Source: Paludibacteraceae bacterium
GTDB lineage: Bacteria; Bacteroidota; Bacteroidia; Bacteroidales; Paludibacteraceae
Reading direction: 5' to 3'
DNA length: 6,055 bases
NCBI GenBank assembly: GCA_017648235.1
Contig: JAGCIZ010000110.1
Coordinates: 1-6,055, forward strand
Positions within the stretch are counted from its first letter, which is position 1, and each line of letters starts with the position of its first letter. Below, piece by piece: positions 1-6,055 of the stretch. The translations under genes were made by a program, and so were the position numbers. Under the pieces are notes generated by a model. The model saw nothing but the letters and a program-made list of their open reading frames with translations, did no database searches and had not been told where the DNA came from.

Positions 1-35
1 GACTTAAAACGCTATTTCCAATATTTTCAAGATGT

Positions 36-52
36 GCGTAAAAAAATTACGC
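36..52. repeat. Small perfect inverted repeat downstream of the operon
   Basis: GCGTAA at 36-41 pairs with TTACGC at 47-52 around an A-only 5-base loop. It lies about 50 bases past the stop codon of the last minus-strand gene. It could form a short hairpin at the 3' end of that transcript. The stem is only 6 bp, and no T-tract follows it on either strand, so I cannot call it an intrinsic terminator. The rest of positions 1-99 contains no open reading frame or RNA gene that I can support. Confidence 0.3.
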
Positions 53-99
53 TAGTTTATTTCATAGGCAAAACTATTTTTTACAAAGTTATATAAAAT

Positions 100-1167
100 T
101 TATTTTTGAGCGATACCCTCTATCTCTACCAAAAGTTCCGGTCGGCAAACATCAGATAGAGAGTAAATCGCCATTGAATTCGGAAGCAACTTGTCCACCA
201 CCTGTTTTACTGCAAAAAAATCAGAACTACGTTTTACGTACACTCGCAGTGCCACCACATTCGCCATAGTCATATCGGCGGATTGGAGTAAGTCATTGAT
301 ATTTTCAAGTGTAATTTGAGTTTGCATATCAGCAGCCGATAGGTCAACGTTTTTTTCGCCCCTGATGGCCGCAGTTCCAGAAATATAGAGCCATTTGTTG
401 TCTTGCAACTTTGCTCGTTCAAACTTTGGCGAAGTGGCTTTTTTTTCATTTCCACTCTTAAGCACCGCATCGGAATACTTGTGTGCTGGCACTTGCAATG
501 CGTTGTCAATAGGTTTTAGTTCTGCTCCCTGCACAGCATTGACTTCCACAATCACTCCACCAGAGCCGACTCCAATTCCTGTTGCAGCAGGATAACCCTG
601 AAACCAGTCTGCCTTGGCATAGAAACTACTCCGTGCATCGTTGAACTGCTGATAACGTTGACCGCCTGCATCAACATCGGTAATGTGCTCAATGTAGTTC
701 CATTGGCGAACAATAGAATCTATAGGCATTGACTCTTGTTCCAAAATCTTGAGCAAACGGCCAAAAACATTATCCGACTGTTCTTGAACAGAAAGAGACA
801 AATTTTCTGAGTTTATGGTAGAAAAAACAGACTTTTGCCCATCTTTTTTTGCTACAAAATAGTTGACGTTCTCTACTTTTCGCTGCTGCAAAGAATCGAA
901 CTGATGCGTTTTCAAAAAAGCCACTTCGCACTCCACAGAAACACCGGCAGACAATGGTTTTTGTGCAATAATGCAGAAAAGAAATTTTTCACCAATTTTT
1001 TCTTTGCAAATGGCTAACCGCTGGGAGTAAACTTCATTATTCGCAATTTCTGCAAAAAAAACCACACGAACTACATTTTCAATTGTCGAAATTTGCTTTA
1101 GCAACTCGTCAATAGCTGCATCAAAGTTGGCGTTTGAAGATTTGATATTTATCAAATACGGAAACAT
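100..1167 (-). CDS. Rid/YjgF-superfamily protein, FkbO/Hyg5 chorismatase-like
   Basis: 355-residue soluble protein with no signal peptide or membrane segment. The C-terminal part (about 254-355) is a RidA/YjgF-like domain: a beta-strand ending ISGTA (262-266), a helix with Q..ITLENI, a VVALRVYVK strand (304-312) and a terminal LLVEIEGIA (345-353). The middle carries a block resembling FkbO/Hyg5/XanB2-type chorismatases: WNYI (156-159), RYQQFNDAR (171-179) and PAATGIGVG (193-201). The N-terminal part (about 1-130) looks like a diverged YjgF-type fold with an AQKPL motif (68-72). Chorismatases of about 340 residues share this overall length and domain order. Family members cleave chorismate to dihydroxy- or hydroxybenzoates, but many Bacteroidota homologues are only annotated as 'endoribonuclease L-PSP' or 'translation inhibitor', so the reaction here is unknown. 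The position of the catalytic Arg of RidA (Arg105 in E. coli) is not conserved, which argues against simple enamine/imine deaminase activity. The ATG overlaps the upstream protease stop codon (TAATG), which fixes the start and suggests translational coupling. It is the last gene of the operon. Confidence 0.85.
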   Translation of the reverse strand: MFPYLINIKSSNANFDAAIDELLKQISTIENVVRVVFFAEIANNEVYSQRLAICKEKIGEKFLFCIIAQKPLSAGVSVECEVAFLKTHQFDSLQQRKVENVNYFVAKKDGQKSVFSTINSENLSLSVQEQSDNVFGRLLKILEQESMPIDSIVRQWNYIEHITDVDAGGQRYQQFNDARSSFYAKADWFQGYPAATGIGVGSGGVIVEVNAVQGAELKPIDNALQVPAHKYSDAVLKSGNEKKATSPKFERAKLQDNKWLYISGTAAIRGEKNVDLSAADMQTQITLENINDLLQSADMTMANVVALRVYVKRSSDFFAVKQVVDKLLPNSMAIYSLSDVCRPELLVEIEGIAQK

Positions 1168-2804
1168 TATTCTTGCAATAAAGTTTTATAATATTTTTCC
1201 TTATCGTTCAGTCTACTAATAGCAGTTTGTACACAGACATCCGTACGATTTAGCACTCTATAGAAATCCTCCTCACCAAACGTATTTCGAGCTATGTAGG
1301 CATAAAGTTGTCTTTTAATGAGTCTCTCGGATTTTTTCAACTCTGCACTATTTGCCACAATTTCACGTTTTTGAGCAAATTGCACCAATTCTGCAATTAG
1401 ATTTTTTTCATCTAGAAAAGACTCCAAAGCTTCCCAATCTTTTTTAGACTTAAGCAAAGCTCTATTTTCATCAGAATAGTTCAATGCAAATTTGTAAATC
1501 ACACCATGATTGACCAATTTTGTAAAGAAAGGAGTAATATCCGACGTATCCGAAGGGACAAAAACATCCGGCATAATGCCACCTCCACCATACACAATTC
1601 GTCCATTTAGTGTTTTGTACCGAACGGAATCTTGCTGTTTTATACTGTCTTGCGAATAAAATTCTCCATGCTCGTAGCGGTTCAAGATTTCTTTTTCGTA
1701 GTCTTCACTATTTCCCATTTCATAAGGTTTTTGAATACAACGTCCCGAAGGTGTATAATAACGAGCCACTGTCAAACGCACCGCTGAGTTGTCTGAAAAA
1801 GGAATCTGCTGTTGCACCAAACCTTTTCCAAAAGAACGCCGACCTATAATTAATCCCCTATCATTATCTTGTATTGCTCCTGCAAAAATTTCACTTGCCG
1901 AGCCAGAAAACTCATCAATAAGCACTACCATAGGATCTGTTTTACAAGAGCCCGCTCCATTGGCAATAGCTTCGCTACGAGGATAAGATTTCCCTTCGGT
2001 GTAAACAATCAATTGACCTCTAACCAAAAACTCGTTAATCATATTGATTGCAGCATCTAAATATCCTCCAGAATTTCCACGCAAATCAACAATAAACTCA
2101 GAGGCTCCTTGATTTTTTAATTTTGCTATTGCAGTAAGAAATTCGCTATATGTTTTTGCACCAAATTTACTAACAAGAATATATCCAATTTGTGGCGTAA
2201 TCATATACGCAACTTCAACGCTATGCACTGGAATATCATCGCGAACAACGTTGTAATAAAGCAATTCTTTGGTATTGCGACGCTTGATACCGAGTTTTAC
2301 ATTTGTGTGTTTTTTGCCACGAAGTTTTTTGATTACTTTTTCGTTATTAATCTCCTTGCCAACAAAAACAGTATCATTCACTTCTACAATCCTGTCGCCA
2401 GCCAAAAGTCCTGCTTTTTCTGACGGTCCTCCACGAATAACATCAACTACATAAATTGTATCGTTTTGAAGGTTGAATTGTACACCAATGCCACTAAAAC
2501 TTCCGCTCAAATCAGAATTCACTTCTTCTATATCTTTAGCCGAAATATAAGAAGAATGAGGATCGAGCATTTTAATTACTTCTGGCAAAATTTTCTCTTC
2601 TATTTGTGCCAAATCAACAGTATCGACATACTGAGATTCTATCATATTAAGCAACGCAGAGGTTTTGCTTTGTAAAAAATTGTCAGAAGAAGAATCAAAT
2701 ATATCTATAACACCTGATTGTTGGCGTTGCGCAAAGAAAAAACCGACATAAACCCCCACTGACAATGCAACTGCAATAATAAGAGGAACGTATTTACTCT
2801 TCAT
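1167..2804 (-). CDS. ctpA: S41-family C-terminal processing protease (CtpA/Prc type)
   Basis: 545-residue envelope serine protease. Residues about 5-25 form one hydrophobic segment after MKSKY, an uncleaved signal anchor or signal peptide, so the catalytic part should lie in the periplasm. A PDZ domain spans about 100-185, with GIGVQF (105-110) and the GGPSEKAGLLAGDRI segment (125-139). The S41 protease core follows at about 200-415. The Ser/Lys dyad can be placed by motif: Ser302 in SGSASEIF (300-307) and Lys327 in SFGKGLVQQ (324-332). The 25-residue spacing matches Prc and CtpB, and Gln331 sits where CtpB has its third catalytic residue. Such proteases trim or degrade envelope proteins from their C-termini; the substrate here is unknown. 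Residues about 420-545 form a charged, probably helical C-terminal extension beyond the protease core. The start at 2804 lies 11 bases inside the 3' end of the deaminase gene, and the stop overlaps the next ATG. The reading frame is intact and all catalytic residues are present. Confidence 0.96.
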   Translation of the reverse strand: MKSKYVPLIIAVALSVGVYVGFFFAQRQQSGVIDIFDSSSDNFLQSKTSALLNMIESQYVDTVDLAQIEEKILPEVIKMLDPHSSYISAKDIEEVNSDLSGSFSGIGVQFNLQNDTIYVVDVIRGGPSEKAGLLAGDRIVEVNDTVFVGKEINNEKVIKKLRGKKHTNVKLGIKRRNTKELLYYNVVRDDIPVHSVEVAYMITPQIGYILVSKFGAKTYSEFLTAIAKLKNQGASEFIVDLRGNSGGYLDAAINMINEFLVRGQLIVYTEGKSYPRSEAIANGAGSCKTDPMVVLIDEFSGSASEIFAGAIQDNDRGLIIGRRSFGKGLVQQQIPFSDNSAVRLTVARYYTPSGRCIQKPYEMGNSEDYEKEILNRYEHGEFYSQDSIKQQDSVRYKTLNGRIVYGGGGIMPDVFVPSDTSDITPFFTKLVNHGVIYKFALNYSDENRALLKSKKDWEALESFLDEKNLIAELVQFAQKREIVANSAELKKSERLIKRQLYAYIARNTFGEEDFYRVLNRTDVCVQTAISRLNDKEKYYKTLLQE

Positions 2805-3228
2805 CTGATTTATCGTTGATATAACAAGTTTCTATTCCTGCTTCTTTAAGCAAATCAAGTCCATCGGTGATACGATAATGTTCACCAAAAACTACTCTTT
2901 TTATTCCACTTTGAATAATCAGTTTGGCACATTCCACACATGGCGAAGCAGTAACATAAAGAGTAGAACCTTCACTGCTATTATTAGAACGAGCCACCTT
3001 GGTTATCGCATTGGCTTCTGCGTGCAAAACGTATGGTTTTGAAACATTGTTTGCATCTTCACAAACGTTCTCAAAGCCCGAAGGAGTGCCATTGTATCCA
3101 TCGGAAATAATCATGTTATTTTTTACCAACAACGCACCAACTTTACGACGTTGGCAATAGGAATTCTCTGCCCAAATGCGAGCCATCCTCATATATCTTT
3201 TATCCAAAAGTTTATTTTTATCTTCCAT
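2794..3228 (-). CDS. Deoxycytidylate (dCMP) deaminase, ComEB family
   Basis: 144-residue cytosolic zinc enzyme predicted to convert dCMP to dUMP, the substrate of thymidylate synthase. The cytidine/deoxycytidylate deaminase signature is complete: HAEANAI (69-75) supplies zinc ligand His69 and proton-shuttling Glu71, and SPCVEC (95-100) supplies ligands Cys97 and Cys100. The GYNG motif (44-47), followed by TPSG, distinguishes dCMP deaminases from CMP/cytidine and tRNA adenosine deaminases, and in allosteric members it helps bind dCTP/dTTP. Cys25 and Cys56 lie where some phage and bacterial members have a second structural zinc, but I cannot confirm a second site. Length is normal for the family. 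The ATG follows the ispG stop by 5 bases, and the 3' end overlaps the protease start by 11 bases, so it should be co-transcribed and coupled. In-frame Met codons at residues 13 and 15 are less likely starts, because the first ATG is closest to the ispG stop and no gap is needed. It could be named comEB or dcd-type; I leave the symbol open. Confidence 0.95.
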   Translation of the reverse strand: MEDKNKLLDKRYMRMARIWAENSYCQRRKVGALLVKNNMIISDGYNGTPSGFENVCEDANNVSKPYVLHAEANAITKVARSNNSSEGSTLYVTASPCVECAKLIIQSGIKRVVFGEHYRITDGLDLLKEAGIETCYINDKSDEE

Positions 3229-3233
3229 ATTTA

Positions 3234-5075
3234 TTAATCTTTTTTATCTACCCAATCTCCATTAGATTTTATCAAATCCACCAAATGCTCAATTGCCTCA
3301 GACTCTGGAATATTTTTTTCAATACATGTTTTTTCTTTGTATAAACTTATTTTTCCTTTGCCTGCACCAACGTAACCATAATCAGCATCTGCCATTTCTC
3401 CGGTACCATTCACAATACAACCCATCACCGCAATTTTTAGATTTTTAAGATGAGAAGTTGCTTGTTTCACTTTCTCCAGAGTGGTTTGCAAATCGAACAA
3501 AGTTCTTCCACAACTAGGGCAAGCCACGTATTCCGTACGAGTCATACGCACTCTTGTAGCTTGTAGCAAACTGAGTTCCGTATCAACTATCTGAGCGGCA
3601 TCACAATATGAATTTTGCAAGAAAATACCATCGCCAAAACCATCAATAAAAAAGTGGCCCAAGTACATTCCACATTCCAACTGAAAAGTCTCAAAGTCAG
3701 ATTCATTCTTTTCATAACTAATCACCACCGGATTTTTACAATCATTATTGAGCAAAGTATGAAAAAAAGCACGAGAAACCCCAATATTTTTCACTTGATG
3801 CATCAATACAATTTGAGGATTTTTACTTAAAAGTTGCAAAATTTCGGCATCAAGTTCTTCGAAACTCATTTGAACAAAAGAAATTTGACTTATTCTTTTT
3901 TCTTTAGAAAAATCGTCTATAGATTTATAAAAAGGAAAAGTATTTGAATTTCCTTCCCAACAATCGGCATCCAAAATTGCAGAAACAGATGTATGATTTA
4001 TTCTTTTTTTAGGAACATAAACAAAATCTGGTTCAAAATCAAAAGAGAACTTATCCAAATCATCGACTTTCAAAATGGTGATAGGCGCGTTACTGCCTCC
4101 AACTTGTCCAACTGCAGTTGTCGTGCGTCGTTGATATTCAAACGGAGTAAATTTAGGAGAAACCTCCAATTCTAAAGAGTTATCTTCAACCAAAGAATCC
4201 GGGATAAGCTTAAGTATTTTTTTTGCAACAGGAATTTCCTCTAAAGGATCTTCCGTGAGTGACACTCTAAACGTATCACCTATCCCATCAATCAGCAGTC
4301 CCCCAATTCCAACCGAAGACTTCATACGACCTTCGTTACCATTACCAGCTTCAGTAACTCCAAGATGAAGTGCATATTGCAAGCCTTCTTTTTGCATTGT
4401 TGCCGCCATTAGTCTTACAGTCTGCATCATCACACGAGTATTAGATGCTTTTATAGAAACGACTACATCACTGAAATTCACCTCATGACAAAGTCGCAAA
4501 AACTCCATACAAGACTCCACCATTCCGTAAGGAGTATCGCCATAACGACTCATAATTCTATCACTCAGCGAACCATGATTTACACCAATGCGAACTGCCG
4601 TATTGTGCGCTCTACAAATTTCCAAAAAAGGCAAAAAACGAAGTCGAATTTTATTCAGTTCTTGCGCATATTCCTCATCGGTATACTCCAAATGTTTGAA
4701 AGTATGTATCCCGTCGACGTAATTACCAGGATTTATTCTCACTTTTTCCACAAAAGTTGCCACCTCATCAGCCACCGCCGGATTAAAATGGACGTCGGCA
4801 ACCAAAGGAATATCATACCCTCTACTGCGCAATTCTGCTTGAATTTTACGCAAACTTTCTACCTCTTTTTTCCCTTGAGTAGTAAAGCGCAACATTTCAC
4901 AACCTGCCTCAATCAGTTCAACGCATTGAACTACAGAAGCATCAATATCATTTGTGTTTGTATTGGCCATTGATTGTATGCAAATAGGATTGTCTGCACC
5001 AATGCTAATGTTACCAATCTGAACTTTTCCAACAACTCTACGTTTAAAGCTAAATATAGAAGGAACGTATTTCAT
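3234..5075 (-). CDS. ispG: (E)-4-hydroxy-3-methylbut-2-enyl-diphosphate synthase, long form
   Basis: 613-residue cytosolic iron-sulfur enzyme (IspG/GcpE) of the MEP isoprenoid pathway. It reductively converts 2-C-methyl-D-erythritol 2,4-cyclodiphosphate to HMBPP. The N-terminal TIM-barrel domain (about 1-290) shows IQSMANT (33-39), LVADVHFN (91-98), VRINPGNY (112-119), RIGVNHGSL (162-170), LHLGVTEAG (237-245) and GIGDTFRVSLTEDP (264-277). A [4Fe-4S] domain occupies about 510-613: ligands Cys519 and Cys522 in ACPSCGRT, Cys553 and Glu560 in GCIVNGTGE. Between them, about residues 300-505 form an extra domain that is absent from the roughly 370-residue E. coli type. This three-domain form is known from Bacteroidota, Chlamydiae and plants, so it is not a fusion artefact. 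It heads a four-gene operon, and the deaminase gene follows after 5 bases. No Shine-Dalgarno sequence precedes the ATG, only TAAAAA, as is usual in Bacteroidota. A TATTTTTG -7 element on the same strand lies about 25 bases upstream of the start. No frameshift or missing ligand is visible. Confidence 0.98.
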   Translation of the reverse strand: MKYVPSIFSFKRRVVGKVQIGNISIGADNPICIQSMANTNTNDIDASVVQCVELIEAGCEMLRFTTQGKKEVESLRKIQAELRSRGYDIPLVADVHFNPAVADEVATFVEKVRINPGNYVDGIHTFKHLEYTDEEYAQELNKIRLRFLPFLEICRAHNTAVRIGVNHGSLSDRIMSRYGDTPYGMVESCMEFLRLCHEVNFSDVVVSIKASNTRVMMQTVRLMAATMQKEGLQYALHLGVTEAGNGNEGRMKSSVGIGGLLIDGIGDTFRVSLTEDPLEEIPVAKKILKLIPDSLVEDNSLELEVSPKFTPFEYQRRTTTAVGQVGGSNAPITILKVDDLDKFSFDFEPDFVYVPKKRINHTSVSAILDADCWEGNSNTFPFYKSIDDFSKEKRISQISFVQMSFEELDAEILQLLSKNPQIVLMHQVKNIGVSRAFFHTLLNNDCKNPVVISYEKNESDFETFQLECGMYLGHFFIDGFGDGIFLQNSYCDAAQIVDTELSLLQATRVRMTRTEYVACPSCGRTLFDLQTTLEKVKQATSHLKNLKIAVMGCIVNGTGEMADADYGYVGAGKGKISLYKEKTCIEKNIPESEAIEHLVDLIKSNGDWVDKKD

Positions 5076-5099
5076 TTTTTACGCAACAATAAATCTATG

Positions 5100-5107
5100 C
5101 AAAAATA
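5100..5107 (-). promoter_or_regulatory. Putative -7 promoter element of the ispG operon
   Basis: Read on the minus strand this is TATTTTTG, a full match to the TAnnTTTG -7 consensus of the primary sigma factor of Bacteroidota. Transcription would start a few bases downstream, near 5093-5096, leaving a leader of roughly 20 bases before the ispG ATG at 5075. I see no convincing TTTG -33 element at the usual distance, and the region is T-rich on this strand, so a chance match is possible. Confidence 0.5.
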
Positions 5108-5179
5108 ATAAAAGTGAAATAGAAACCATTACGAATCAAGTAACAAAAATTCTGGGCAAAGAACTCTTCAAACTTTTGC

Positions 5180-5187
5180 TATCTTTG
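5180..5187 (+). promoter_or_regulatory. Putative -7 promoter element of the TPR gene
   Basis: TATCTTTG matches the Bacteroidota TAnnTTTG -7 consensus exactly. The G of the element is only 8 bases before the A of the ATG at 5196. Transcription from it would start within a few bases of the start codon, giving a nearly leaderless mRNA. A -33 TTTG at proper spacing is not obvious; the nearest candidate, TCTG at 5151-5154, is imperfect and somewhat too far upstream. Confidence 0.5.
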
Positions 5188-5195
5188 CAACAACA

Positions 5196-6055
5196 ATGAA
5201 AAAACGAGACAAGAAATTCGAATTAGAAAGAATAAAGTTAGTTGAGCGGTTCGAAACAAATCCGAGCAACTGCTATTTTGACGTTGAGGAATTTGTTTCC
5301 ATCATTGAATATTATATTGAATATTTTGACATTGAATCTGCAGAAAAGGCTTTGCAAATGGCCTTTTATATACATCCGAACAACTCGGAACTTTTGCTAA
5401 AACAATCGGAAATAAATTTCCAAAAAGGAGAATTTAGGTTTTCTTTGCAATGCTTAGAAAAATACCCCAACCCAAATGATTCAGAAATGCTCTTTTGGAA
5501 GGCAAAATCGTTGGTAGAACTAGGAGAAATTAATTACGCTTGCGAATACTTCAACCGCATTGCAGAAAACGAGAAAGACGATGAATACTTTGATGATCTA
5601 TGTTTTGATATAGCAAGAGCTTTTCATGACGAACAATATGCAGAAATAAGCATCCATTGGCTAAAGAAAGGATACGAATTCAACAAAAAAAATACCCATC
5701 TTATTAATTACTATGCCATGCAATGTGCTTTAGTGGGAAAATATGCAGAATCTACAAAATTTCTAAACGAATCACTAGATTTGGATCCATATCAAGCCCC
5801 TATTTGGGTTCATCTGTGCGAGAATTTACTAAAAGAAGGCAAACATAGCGATGCTCTAAAAGCTATTGATTTTGCTGTTTTACTTGATAAAAACAATTTT
5901 ATTGCTTGGAAAATAAAAGGAGAACTTCTTAGTGACACAAAAGAGTTTGACAATGCAATAAATTGTTTTTCCAAAGCCAAGGAATGTGCAGTATCACTAG
6001 AAGAAACTTCCGAATGTTTTTTTCTTTTGGCAGATTGCTTCGAACAAAAAGGAGA
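5196..6055 (+). CDS. Tetratricopeptide-repeat protein, 3' end outside the window
   Basis: Partial gene: 286 complete codons are present and the frame is still open at the window edge. The protein starts MKKRDKKFEL, with a charged N-terminus and no signal peptide or membrane helix, so it is probably cytosolic. From about residue 33 it consists of helix-pair TPR-like units of about 34 residues. The clearest are about 97-130 (WKAKSLVELGEINYACEYF), 168-200 (YYAMQCALVGKYAESTKFLN, ending LDLDP), 202-234 (ENLLKEGKHSDALKAIDFAV) and 236-268 (KGELLSDTKEFDNAINCFSKA). An eighth unit seems to begin near 272. TPR arrays are protein-protein interaction scaffolds, and nothing here identifies a partner or an enzymatic domain. 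ATG 5196 is the first possible start: upstream in frame there is a stop at 5115-5117 and no ATG, GTG or TTG in between. No ribosome-binding site is visible. It is transcribed divergently from ispG, so a functional link to that operon is not implied. Confidence 0.88.
   Translation, partial: MKKRDKKFELERIKLVERFETNPSNCYFDVEEFVSIIEYYIEYFDIESAEKALQMAFYIHPNNSELLLKQSEINFQKGEFRFSLQCLEKYPNPNDSEMLFWKAKSLVELGEINYACEYFNRIAENEKDDEYFDDLCFDIARAFHDEQYAEISIHWLKKGYEFNKKNTHLINYYAMQCALVGKYAESTKFLNESLDLDPYQAPIWVHLCENLLKEGKHSDALKAIDFAVLLDKNNFIAWKIKGELLSDTKEFDNAINCFSKAKECAVSLEETSECFFLLADCFEQKG

Larger units (their letters stand above)
5076..5195. promoter_or_regulatory. Divergent intergenic promoter region
   Basis: This 120-base, very AT-rich spacer separates the ispG operon (minus) from the TPR gene (plus) and is the only non-coding stretch in the window that can drive both. 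It contains a Bacteroidota-type -7 element facing each way. GCAAAG at 5156-5161 and CTTTGC at 5183-5188 form an inverted repeat whose right arm overlaps the plus-strand -7 element. No riboswitch-like or RNA-gene structure is apparent. Confidence 0.7.

Noticed and set aside
36..52. Intrinsic terminator for the operon
   Set aside because: The stem is only 6 bp and no T-tract follows on either strand, so it is listed only as an inverted repeat.
69..76. TAGTTTTG on the minus strand, a match to the TAnnTTTG -7 consensus reading out of the left edge
   Set aside because: No -33 element is seen, the only nearby ATG (65-63) meets a stop after two codons, and such matches are expected by chance in AT-rich DNA. 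A gene beyond the left edge cannot be assessed.
4485..4973. 162-codon open frame on the plus strand opposite ispG
   Set aside because: It lies antisense to the strongly conserved TIM-barrel part of ispG, has a protein composition without domain signals, and has no promoter or start-site support. It is a by-product of the codon usage on the other strand.
3234..5075. ispG as a gene fusion or insertion event
   Set aside because: The 613-residue length with a central insert is the normal long IspG form in Bacteroidota, Chlamydiae and plants, and the frame and all Fe-S ligands are intact.
5196..6055. TPR open frame as a truncated pseudogene
   Set aside because: It has no internal stop or frameshift; it is merely cut by the window edge.
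1..6055. Mobile elements, CRISPR arrays, tRNA or rRNA genes, toxin-antitoxin or defence modules
   Set aside because: No transposase, direct-repeat array, cloverleaf or rRNA-like segment, or small paired genes could be found on either strand.

Overview
The window is a dense, AT-rich (visibly below 40% GC by eye) bacterial chromosomal segment. It most likely comes from the phylum Bacteroidota, possibly the order Bacteroidales. Three things point there. The IspG protein is the long form of about 610 residues with a large internal insert. Gene starts lack Shine-Dalgarno sequences and are A-rich instead. The divergent intergenic region carries TAnnTTTG-type -7 promoter elements typical of that phylum. 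No mobile element, CRISPR array, tRNA or rRNA is visible.

Layout: positions 5075 down to 100 on the minus strand hold four genes in one direction, very tightly packed: ispG (5075-3234), a dCMP deaminase gene (3228-2794), an S41/CtpA-family protease gene (2804-1167) and a Rid/YjgF-superfamily gene resembling FkbO/Hyg5-type chorismatases (1167-100). The junctions are a 5-base gap, an 11-base overlap and a TAATG stop/start overlap, so this is very probably one translationally coupled operon read from the 5076-5195 intergenic region. On the plus strand, a tetratricopeptide-repeat protein gene begins at 5196 and runs off the right edge. Positions 1-99 hold no gene, only a small perfect inverted repeat.

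The operon genes do not form one textbook pathway. IspG makes an isoprenoid precursor, the deaminase feeds dUMP to thymidylate synthesis, CtpA is an envelope protease, and the last gene is of unknown activity. If the last protein acts on chorismate or a related compound, a link with isoprenoid-derived quinones is conceivable, but that is speculation. Most of the window is ordinary housekeeping sequence. The least understood item is the chorismatase-like Rid protein. I do not see strong evidence of a new multi-gene system here.
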